The notes beneath the pieces are model-generated. The model had not been told where the DNA came from, did no database searches, and was given only the letters and a program-made list of their open reading frames with translations. Shown here piece by piece: positions 1 to 9,000 of a stretch of DNA of 17,767 nucleotides. A program made the translations under genes and the position numbers. Position 1 is the stretch's first letter. Each line of letters begins with the position of its first letter. The DNA is from JBPCRW01 sp050996405 (lineage in GTDB: Bacteria > Acidobacteriota > Blastocatellia > Pyrinomonadales > Pyrinomonadaceae), in contig JBPCRW010000049.1 in assembly GCA_050996405.1 (NCBI GenBank), forward strand, positions 1 to 17,767. Direction: 5' to 3'.

Positions 1-1
1 A

Positions 2-106
2 GGCTATCCCGATTATCTTATTTTCTATCAGATCAATGATAATCGGCTCGAAATAATCCGCGTCGTTCATGGCTCACGCGACATTAACGAGATGTTCGGC
101 AACTAA
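2..106 (+). CDS. ParE/RelE-family toxin, C-terminal fragment (cut by window edge)
   Basis: The first 34 codons read through to TAA at 104-106 and contain the segment LIFYQINDNRLEIIRVVHGSRD. That pattern (a hydrophobic strand ending in FY, then IRVVHGSRD and a short tail) is the C-terminal beta-hairpin typical of ParE/RelE toxins, where the R of HGSRD-like segments lies in the conserved C-terminal part. Family members are about 95-105 residues long, so roughly two thirds of the protein, and any antitoxin partner, lie off the left edge. ParE proteins act on DNA gyrase and RelE relatives cleave mRNA on the ribosome; the fragment does not tell which. The family call is fairly firm, the target is not. 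Confidence 0.75.
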   Translation, partial: GYPDYLIFYQINDNRLEIIRVVHGSRDINEMFGN

Positions 107-143
107 AGTTTAATTTGAAATATAAACTTGAATAGGCGCATGG

Positions 144-413
144 TTGACCGGGAGTTTTTCGCCGATAACTAAATATCTCGTTCTCCTATTTCTTTGTTTA
201 TTTCTCACAAGTTTTAATTGTAACAATGAGCAAAACAGTAACGAGTTGCGCTCTAATACTTATTGGAAGAAAGGGATAAAATGTGCTAAACACTTTTCAA
301 TATCATATTTGAACATTACCTCCGAGACGGCAAATAATGTCGCTCTCCGACTGAATGATTATCTTACCGATAGATCCGCTTCCATAATTGAGATTTCAGA
401 ATTAACGAATTAA
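144..413 (+). CDS. small hypothetical exported or membrane-anchored protein
   Basis: This is an open frame of 89 residues that I do not recognise. Residues 11-24 (KYLVLLFLCLFLTS) form a hydrophobic segment after a short polar start, followed by Cys26, so it could be a signal peptide or an atypical lipoprotein signal, although the residues before the Cys (SFN) do not fit a good lipobox. The rest is polar and Asn/Ser-rich with no motif. The only usable start is TTG at 144, with a weak AGG about ten bases before it. An ATG at 140 is in another frame and stops after ten codons. The gene lies 37 bp after the toxin fragment on the same strand. Coding status is uncertain. Confidence 0.35.
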   Translation: MTGSFSPITKYLVLLFLCLFLTSFNCNNEQNSNELRSNTYWKKGIKCAKHFSISYLNITSETANNVALRLNDYLTDRSASIIEISELTN

Positions 414-561
414 AATCCTGTTTTAAAATCAATTTAGTTGACCTCAGCACCGGCGCATTCATTGACCATTCATTTTAAAAACAATTGAATAGTTGAATTT
501 ATCAAATAAATCAATAAATTACGCCGCGAAATAATCCATTCAATTCCATTTTATTATGCCG

Positions 562-1599
562 TCAAGCTAAGTTAGGATTACAAGGCTCGTTCGGAAGGCA
601 GTTCTGCGGAGAACACGCAGGCTCTTCCGGCGTGCAGGGACAGCCCGGTTCGCACGGACCGGAAGGGTCGCAGCCCGAAGCAGGCTCGCATTGGTCTGGA
701 CTGCACGGGATATCAGGCTGGCAAGCCGTCGGCGAATCCGCAATCTCATCGCCTACAAATTTCGCCGGAAAAAGCTCGCTCATCTCGGCTCGAAAATCAT
801 TCAATCGTTTTGATTTTAAAATCGAATCCAACCCTTCGCGCGGGTCTCCCAAATCGAGAAATCGTGAAAATACGCAGGGAAAGGTTTTGGCATCAGCCGT
901 CACGCAGAGCTTGCCTTGCCAGCAGCGTCCGCACAACTCTTTCATCGGATTGCTTTTGATGGCGACTTGAGCGTTTGCGCCGCGCCCGATTCCTCGCTCG
1001 CGGTCATATCCGATTTGTTTAACGCCGATATTATTGAGAAAAGATTTTGCTGCCCCGTAGTGTCCCCGATTATAGATAGTTTCTATGACTCCGGCGCGAA
1101 TGAAAATTCCGGCTTCGACCGCTCGGCGGATTCCTTCGACGGTGCGCGTAAAACTTCCCGCGCGATTGGTGATGCGGTCGTGAACTTCTGCATCGTCGGA
1201 ATAAAACGAAGTGGCGAGCGTCACTTTTTTGTTCGTAAAAAACTTGATTAACTCTGCCGATAAATTTGTTCCGTTGGTGAACACTTCCACTGTTTGATAA
1301 CCGAAATCAGTAACCGCTCTATTTATCATTTCGGTCAGATTGGGGTGCAAAGTCGGTTCGCCGCCGATAAACTGCGCCTGGCGGCAACCAAGACTTGCGG
1401 CTTCGGACAAAATATTTATCCAATCCTTGAGCTGCATTTCGCCGTGCAGAGACGAGTGCGGACCGGAATCGGCATAGCAATGCCCGCAGTAAAGATTGCA
1501 TTTAGAAGTGATCTCCAACCACAGAAAATCAATACCGGTCATTAGTTTCCTTTTTCGCTTTTCGATGTTAAGCGGCAAATCCGTTGTCATCACATTCAT
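562..1599 (-). CDS. radical SAM protein with Cys-rich C-x-P tail
   Basis: The 345-residue protein carries the radical SAM cluster motif C34-x3-C38-x2-C41 (CNLYCGHC), which binds the 4Fe-4S cluster that cleaves S-adenosylmethionine. GGEP at residues 79-82 is the usual SAM-contacting motif. A second cysteine group, C223GRCWQGKLC232 and C242, resembles the first part of a SPASM/twitch auxiliary-cluster domain found in peptide-modifying enzymes. Residues 290-345 are a separate tail with ten cysteines, nine of them in C-x-P triplets (CQP, CSP, CEP, CDP, CTP, CLP, CNP). The ATG at 1599 is preceded by AAAGGAG at good spacing. No short precursor-peptide gene is visible beside it. The class is secure; the substrate is unknown. 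A peptide-modifying role is an inference from the SPASM-like cysteines. Confidence 0.9.
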   Translation of the reverse strand: MNVMTTDLPLNIEKRKRKLMTGIDFLWLEITSKCNLYCGHCYADSGPHSSLHGEMQLKDWINILSEAASLGCRQAQFIGGEPTLHPNLTEMINRAVTDFGYQTVEVFTNGTNLSAELIKFFTNKKVTLATSFYSDDAEVHDRITNRAGSFTRTVEGIRRAVEAGIFIRAGVIETIYNRGHYGAAKSFLNNIGVKQIGYDRERGIGRGANAQVAIKSNPMKELCGRCWQGKLCVTADAKTFPCVFSRFLDLGDPREGLDSILKSKRLNDFRAEMSELFPAKFVGDEIADSPTACQPDIPCSPDQCEPASGCDPSGPCEPGCPCTPEEPACSPQNCLPNEPCNPNLA

Positions 1600-1654
1600 A
1601 TTTCTGCTCCTTTTAGTTGATTTTACATATTCAATTTCTACCCTTGATTCGCAT

Positions 1655-1686
1655 ATTTTATTGTTTTGCGAGAATCTCGCTTACAA
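1655..1686 (-). promoter_or_regulatory. possible promoter/operator before the radical SAM gene
   Basis: On the minus strand TTGTAA (1681-1686) and TAAAAT (1655-1660) could be -35 and -10 boxes, and between them lies a perfect palindrome with 6-bp arms, GCGAGA-T-TCTCGC (1668-1680). The 20-base spacer is longer than the usual 17, so promoter activity is doubtful. The palindrome placed between the two boxes, about 70 bases before the start codon, would suit a repressor site. Confidence 0.2.
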
Positions 1687-1867
1687 TTCCGGTTAAGCTG
1701 TTTTGTTTATTACGAATCTTATTTCAAGAAATTCCGTTTAAAAACGAGCCGGATAAAGCAATCGCAAATGAAATCAAGCGAAAGCCGCCGCTCAAAAAAA
1801 TAGATTTGAAATAAGATTTACGTTTTTGGCGAACTTAATCGGCAGCTATGTTAGCCCAACTTGCTTC

Positions 1868-2425
1868 CTAATGTAAATACTTTGAGAGAAGAAAATTTTC
1901 GACTTCGGGTAAGAAAATTTCGACTTCGGCTTTTGGATTGTTTCTCTCGAAAGTTCGTAGGTTAAATCGGCTGCCCTGATTGGAGGTTTCAACGCCATAC
2001 CTGTTTCTATCGGCGGCATAGAAATCAGTTTCCAGAATGTTGTTGCTGGCATCTCTAATCCGCAGCATTCTGCCCGCCTGATCATATTCGTAAGTTTGCC
2101 AGTTGCCAGCTTGGTCTTGCCCTTTGGTCAAGTTTCCGGCGAGGTCATACAAATAACCTGAAGTGTTGATTCTGTTCGACGGCTGGTCATAACTGAGATT
2201 AGCTAAACCGTCCGCCGGAACTGCCGCGCTGTTTGCCGTGATTCCGCTTGGAGTGGCACTCAAACGATTGCCGTAGCGGTCAAAAGAGTAATTCTGCGTC
2301 CAATTCGCCGTGACTCCGCCGACACCTGTCGCGCCGCCGCCCTTTGCAGTTCTCAATCTGCCTAAAGTATCGAACTCATAAACACGGTCTTTGTTTCGGT
2401 CAAAATTGTTGACGATATATTTAGT
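1868..2425 (-). pseudogene. orphan RHS core fragment (YD repeats), truncated at both ends
   Basis: From about 2418 down to 1998 the minus strand encodes a YD-repeat segment (DRYGNR, YLYDLAGNLTKGQ, YEYDQAGRMLRIRD, ADRNR) that aligns without gaps to residues of about 1650-1790 of the large RHS protein, DNA positions 4250-4669. The DNA is also clearly alignable. Upstream the frame meets a TGA at 2426-2428 and no in-frame start or ribosome site is present. AAGGAG (2434-2439) is followed by ATG-AAC-TAA in another frame. Downstream of 1998 the sequence leaves the RHS family and reads about 40 unrelated residues, including a short duplicated segment, before its stop. It lacks both the N-terminal shell and the conserved DPSGL end of RHS cores. 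It is best read as a leftover of duplication or toxin-tip exchange. An internal ATG at 2356 could give 162 residues. Confidence 0.8.
1891..1929. repeat. short tandem direct repeat
   Basis: Two near-identical copies of GAAAATTTTCGACTTCGG lie at 1891-1908 and 1913-1929 (the second with one T fewer). They are inside the non-homologous end of the RHS fragment and create the duplicated peptides VEIFLPEVENFLL. They look like a local slippage product in decaying sequence. Confidence 0.7.
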
Positions 2426-2454
2426 TCATTAAGCTCCTTATCTTGAGCGGTTTT

Positions 2455-3027
2455 TCATTGTTTTGATTTTGCTCTGGAGAGAACAACTCTCTTGTCCCGA
2501 TACGGAGACAGTTTTGTTGTATAAACGAGAGCCTCTTCTCTATCATTATAGCGAAAAAAGAAAGCACTCTTATACTTAAATTTTATATTACCGAAACGAC
2601 TGTCTTTAGAATCTTTTGCCATTTCATCTTCTTCAGGGGTTTCAATTGTAGCGAGGCTTGTGTGAACCGTAATCCACAATTGAGTAGGAGACGGAAACCG
2701 TTTTTTTACTAAGTCGAAAACTTTTGTTAGATTGTTTTCATTAAACTGTTTTGGCTCCATGAGAATTTGAATCCTCCTTCTCTCGTTAAAAACGAAATTA
2801 TAAACGATAACATATCTGACCGAAGCATAATAACTTGCTTCATCATGCATCCTTTTTGTTTTTTCAAATTCTTTCCTTTCTTCAGAAGTTTCTTGTCTTT
2901 TGGTTTCTATAGTAATCTCCGGTTTTTCAGACTTTTTCTTATTGTTTTTAATAGTTTGAGCAGATACTTGACAATAAAACGTTAGAGCCGCCAAAAATAT
3001 TAAAAATACAATTGAAATTTTCTGCAT
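2455..3027 (-). CDS. putative exported immunity protein for the RHS tip
   Basis: The 190-residue protein starts MQKISIVFLIFLAALTFYCQVSAQT, a clear signal peptide with a likely signal-peptidase I site after VSA. I choose ATG at 3027 because GGAG lies eight bases before it; a TTG two codons earlier has poorer spacing. The mature part is highly charged (KNNKKKSEK, RQETSEERKEFEKTKR) and then beta-rich, with no motif I know. It begins 38 bp after the RHS stop codon on the same strand and is AT-rich like the RHS tip. In RHS loci the gene directly after the toxin tip usually encodes the cognate immunity protein, and an exported one would fit a toxin that acts outside the cytoplasm. The role rests on position only; the open frame and signal peptide are clear. 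Confidence 0.6.
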   Translation of the reverse strand: MQKISIVFLIFLAALTFYCQVSAQTIKNNKKKSEKPEITIETKRQETSEERKEFEKTKRMHDEASYYASVRYVIVYNFVFNERRRIQILMEPKQFNENNLTKVFDLVKKRFPSPTQLWITVHTSLATIETPEEDEMAKDSKDSRFGNIKFKYKSAFFFRYNDREEALVYTTKLSPYRDKRVVLSRAKSKQ

Positions 3028-3065
3028 AGTCAATTCTCCATACTTCCATACTATTTATAGTTCAG

Positions 3066-6000
3066 TTACTTGCAATTAGCATTAAAGAAAGCACTTAAAG
3101 CGTGTGAATAATTATTTCCATCAACTTTTGGATCTCCCGTTACTACTACGCTTGCCAAATTCAATCCGTTACTTCCATTTAAAGCATTATAGATCTGTTG
3201 GTCATTAGCAGTTAAAGCTGCGTGAGATACCTCATGAATCAGGTAACCCATTCTATCAACGAAATCATTTATACCATGTTGAGTATAAGTAGTAGATGTT
3301 ATTGTTTTGATTCCGGTTTTAGGATCTGTTGTATAATTATATTCAGTATCAGCTCCGTCTATTTTATCATCACGGCTGGGATCTGGAACAAACGAATTAT
3401 TATCAAAAGCATTAAGTAACTGCTGATTAGAAATACCTAATGTTTGCAAAGCAGTTGCACAGTTTCCCGAAATCTTATTTAGAAAAAGTGATAACATCAA
3501 TCTGAGCATTTGCTTTGTAGTTAAAGTAATTGGTCCTCCATTTACCTTTTCTCTTACAACCGGACCCGACACATCAGGAGCAGCAATTAAATTAAATGCC
3601 GGATGCGGTCGTGTTTGTCCACCATTCCTAAGTTCTTGGGAATCGGCAGCAAACCTCAACCAATCATCTGATGAAAAGGGATCTTCCTTAACTGTGACAT
3701 ATTCCGTTTTAATCTTAATGTCAGGATTAGGTTCCGGTTTTAAAATATCTAATCCGCTTGGGTCAATATTATCAACCGGATTATTCTGCACGTAAGCATA
3801 CAGATTCATTGACTGTGGATTGCCGATTGATGCTGAGTTCATCCCAATCGGGTCAACCTGCGTGAATCTCGATTGCGCCGATGAATACGAGCGATTAACG
3901 GCGTAATCAAGTCCAGACACCGCGCTTCTGTCATACGAGGTGAATCGTTGGTTTGTAGTTCCCGTTGTTTCCGCATCCAGAGATGTGCCAAAAGGCAAAG
4001 TCGCCTGCTCAAAAGATGTATTGGCAGCCGGATTCGTCACTAACTTCGTTCCCAACCTGTCGGGATGCTGAAAGGCAAGCGTTTCCGCGCCGTTGTTGTT
4101 TGTGAAAGTCGAAAGCAATCGTGAACCGGCGTAGATGTAGCTTTTTGAATAAGTCGGAGTATTTCCCGCTAACGGCTCGGTGTATTCTGCAATGACAGAC
4201 GAGCCGCCCCAGGCGTAGTAAGTTCTCTGCGTTTGAGTTTCGTTGATTAAACGATTTCTGTCCGCTGCAAAGGTATTCGTTTCCAGAATGTTGTTTGCCG
4301 CATCACGAACTCTGAGCATTCTGCCCGCCTGGTCGTATTCGTAAGTCTGCCAGTTGCCTGCCGCATCCTGTCCTTTGGTCAAGTTTCCGGCAAGGTCATA
4401 CAAATAGCCCGCAGTGTTAATGCGATTCGACGGCTGGTCGTATGACAAACTTTGAAGCCCGTCTGAAGGAACTGCCTGACTATTAGCAGTTACACCTGCT
4501 GGAGTAACATTCGTTCGATTGCCGTAGCGGTCAAAGGAATATCCTTGCGTCCAGTTCGCCGTTACTCCAGAAACTCCCGTCGCGCCACCACCCTTAGCAG
4601 TTCTCAAACGTCCTAAAGTGTCGAACTCGAAAACTCGGTCTTTATTGCGGTCAAGATTATTAACGATATGAGTAAGCTGACCCGTCTTGCCGTTCAAGTT
4701 TCCATTTGATAATCCGCGATTATATTCGTAACTTAAATCAAGCAGCGTTTGACTGGAGTTCTGCTTGATGACTTTCTGATTCGTCAATAACGCGGTTTGC
4801 GCGTCATACGAATACGTCTCGACATCGGCGTTATTCGTCGCCGCGCCCGTCGTTAGTGAAGTCACCTGCGACATCGGATTATAGACGATTTGATTCATCT
4901 GAATCTGCCCGTCAACCGTCAATTGTTTTAACCGGCTGGTTTCGTCATAACCCGGATTAACCACCTTTCTCGGATTGCCTGCCATTCCGTAAGCGGCAGG
5001 ATACCGAACTTCGGTCAAACGATTCACCGTGTCATACAGATAACTCATCTGCATCGGATTGTTCGGTCTGCCGGTGAACGTCAAAGTGTAATCACTGATT
5101 CTGCCTTCGATGTCGTAAGCGTTCGTCTCGGTCGCCACATATGCCGTCACCACCGATTGGACTCTGGTCTTATCGCCCGTCGTCATATACGAAAGCGTGA
5201 CCGGCTGCGCTCCGTGAATCGGATACGTCGCATCCGCTCCCGCGCTGTCGTAGGAAACTCCTTGCAATCTATTCAAAGGATCAGGCGAGCCTCCGCCCAC
5301 GAGATAATTGTAATTGGCTTTCACGCCGCGAGCGTCAACTCTTTGAATCAAGTTGGAACGGTTGTCATATGTAAAAGCATCACTCCACTGCGCTCCCGAT
5401 CCATTTGCTCCGACATACACTCCCGCGCTGTTAATCGTCGCCGTTTGTTCGGCGAGTTTTTGACGGGTCACTCTGCCTAAAGAATCATAGGCAAACCAAC
5501 GGGCTTGCGTCCCTTGCGTCACGCCGACTAATTGGTCAAGCTGGTCGTGATGATAAAGCGTCTGAAGACTCCCCGCCTCAAACACCGAACCTGTTCCCGA
5601 AGGATTCGGCTCGACCACTTCCGCGAGTCTGCCGAAATCATCCGTCCGCGCCCACCGCTCTCTGCCCCAAGCGTCACGGCTTCTGACAAAGTTTCCCGGA
5701 TAAGCCGAGGCGGAATCGGGTTTCTGCGTCTCGTTATAAAAAGTCTGCGAGAGGCTTCCGTCCGGCGCGGTGACCTGCGTGACTCTCGATAGCTGGTCGT
5801 AAGTATAAGTCGTCCACTGCGACGGCTGATTACTTGTGTCATACGGCATCGAAACCTGCGCCTTTCTGCCCATCACGTCATACTTGACGGCGGAGGCGTT
5901 CCAACCCGTTCCCGTCCACTGCTGCGACAGAGTGGTCTGCCCGCGCCCGTTGACGGTTGTCATCGATTTGGCGGCAATCGTATTGTCGGCATTCTGCGTC

Positions 6001-9000
6001 GTTTCGGTGACGCTTAAGTTGGCATCGTCGTAAGAAGTCGTCGTCTTACCGCCGGAGGGCAGCAGGGTTTGGACGGGGCGCAGGATTGGATCGTAATAAT
6101 ACGCGCTCTGCCGCCCGTTAAAATCGGTCGTATGAACCGGAACTCCCGTATTGAAATCGTAAATCGCGCTTTCCGTCATCCTATCGGGCGAGTTCGGGTC
6201 AGACGAGCCTTTCGTGTGCTGTTCGGGCTGCGAATACTGCGTGTTCGTAGTATAAACGAACGACATCTGCTGGCAGCAATTGGTCGTAATCGTTCTGGCA
6301 TTTCCCGTAACATCATAAGTCGAATCATACGGAATCGCTCCCGCCAGATTCGCGGCATCGGCATAAACGGTCGTGTTCGTCACGTTGCCGCGATAGACGG
6401 TCGGCGGAGTATAGTAATCCGGGGCGGTTGTGTTGTAATCCTGGTCATAAGAAACGACACCGGGCGTATCCACGAGCGGTGATCCGTCATATGTATAATC
6501 GGTGCGCCTTAAGCGGATATTGCTCGCATCCTGCACTTCCTCGGTTTTGACCAGGCTGAAGATGTGCCGTCCCGGATTAAAGCCCGGACTCCAAATAGTG
6601 CCGCTATAAGTCCCGACATAACTCGAACTGTTTTCGTAAGTGCGAATTGTCTTTCGCAGCAGATTATTCGAGAAGCCGAATTCGCTGGCGACCGTCACCT
6701 GATTGTAGACCGTATCGTAGGCGAAGGTCTGTCTTGTTGTTTGATTAAGCTCGTCGGTCGAATCTGCTTCGGTGACGCGCGGCGCGGAGTAATGCCCTAA
6801 CTCCCAGAGCGTATTCGATTTCGCTAAAGTCTGACTCGCCGGCGAGATGGTTTCGATCTGATAGAGCAGCCCGTCGTCCCAAACGCCCGGGTGATTATAT
6901 GACGATTGTTTGATCGTATTCCCGTTCGGCAGCGTCACTGATGTCGTTCTCGGCGTGCCGTTATTGTTGACACTGTAAGCCGTCATCGCCGCAGGCGTGT
7001 CCATATTCGCCCACGTTTCGGTCATCTGGGTATATTGCGGGGCGGAAGTTAATGCCGCGCCCGCCGTCAGTGGATAATTGTAAAGCATCTGCCGCGTCAT
7101 CGCGCCCGGCGTGAATGTTCCCTGATCCTGCGCCGTCTGCCCGGCAGTCCAGCTCATGCCGCGCTGCTCGATGACTTTATTGAGCATTCCGTAAGTCGAA
7201 TAAGAATCCGCGTCGCCGAACCAGTAGCCGGTGTTTTTCGTCGGATAATAAATTGCGTCGATGACATACGGGTTGGAATCTCTGACGAGCGGAGTCAGAC
7301 CGGAAAAGTTATAGCTTAATGGCTGGTGGCGATGATGGATTCTGATATAGGTCTGCGTCGAGTTCGGGTTCTGACCGATGCCGGTCGTGTTCTGAGCCGG
7401 ACCGGTGACCGACAGCAGATAGTTATTCGGGTCGTAGTTAAACTGGATAACCCGTCCTTCAGTGTCGGTGATGGTTGAGATATTCGGACCTTGATTGTTG
7501 ACATAAGCGATGTTTATATAGTTACCGTTGCGGTCTTTAATCTGCGTCGGATACGCCGCGCCGCCGTCCGCCGCTACCGCGTCGTAAGTAATAATCGTCC
7601 CGTTCGGCAAGTAGGCTTTGCCGCCCGTTATTCCGCTATTATCTCGGTACGAAACGTAATCGATGAAAGAACCGTCGGTCGTATGCCCGTAATAAGTCGA
7701 AGTGCCGGAATAATAACCCGCCTGAATCGTGCCGTCGTAGGAATGGCGCGTGCCGTCCGTATCTTCGAGCATCGCGCCGCCGGTCGAACTCATATCCATC
7801 ATTTTTCCAATGCCTAACAGCGACCAGCCGGGACCGGGATTGCCCTTATCGATGTCGTAGGTCACCTCGCCGTTTTCCTGATGCCAGAGAAGCGAGTTGT
7901 AGTTTAAAGAGAGATTGACATCCAAGCCTCTGCCGCCCAATGAAACAATCGGCGCGGAAAAAGAAAAGTTTTCGCTGCCCGCCCCGCTCGTTCCGGTATT
8001 GGCGGGCATTCCGGGCTGCAAGCCGGCATCGTCCGCCGTATACCAGTTAAGCTTATTCCAGTTGGGAGTCGGGACGAGATTGAAAGTAAAGTTTTGCGGC
8101 GAGCCTGAGAGCGGAACACTGGTGTAGGTTGACCAATCATACGTGGTGACTGCCAGCGTATGCTGAACGTTATCGACATAATTATCGGAAATGGTATAGC
8201 TAAAATTGCAATTGCTGCCGTCCGGCGGACAGTTCGGATAGATTGTGGTCAGATAAGTCCCGTCAATATAGATGTCGGCCCAGGTGCTGGAACCGCCATT
8301 TATCCAGCCGGTAACAATGCGCGTATTAACATCAATTACGTTAAGTTGTCCACCGGCAGGCATCGGTGAAGTTTTCACTGCCGATTCTTCTGAATCCTCA
8401 TCAACCCTCGGTCCGCCTTTTGAAACAAAGTCGTTTCCCGTGTTCAAGGCGATGGCGGTTGATTCGATGCCGGAAGCCGCGCCGCCCGGTTGAACGAGTT
8501 GTCCGACTCCTTTGGGCTGTGGCGGCGGCATTGATTCCGGTGGCGCGGCTTTGCGCTGTTTGTCATCCTGGTCCCATTTATCGAGGTCTTTGACCGTCTC
8601 TTTGGTCATCCGCGTCGAGTTATTGACGGGAGCGGGCAGCGGCTGCGCCATCAGCGTTGTCACCTCGCTGCGTAACGCCTTCGGCTTATTCGTTCCTTTC
8701 TTAATGACATCCTTACTGTTTTTATCTTTTTCGTCGAAATCTTTTGGTTGATTGATTTGATTGCCGAACGGAATTGAATTCTGGGAATCTTCCTTTGTAT
8801 TTGCATTTGCAATTAACTTCAATCCTTCCGCGCGTTTAAGGGGGAGTTTGAGATTAATCGTCAGCTCTTTATTCAATCCTTCTTCCGCTTTGGTTAAGAA
8901 TGCGCCAAGACGCGCCGTGACTTCAAACTGCTTGATGGGAGCGAGTTTTTTAAACGCCGACGTAAAAGCGTTTGAAAGTGACCAGAGGTTTCGCGGGCGA

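Noticed and set aside
632..1545. Plus-strand frames opposite the radical SAM gene
   Set aside because: They overlap a gene with secure motifs and have no recognisable product.
5157..6482. Several plus-strand open frames opposite the RHS gene
   Set aside because: They are Arg/Ile-rich mirror images of YD-repeat codons and lack ribosome sites.
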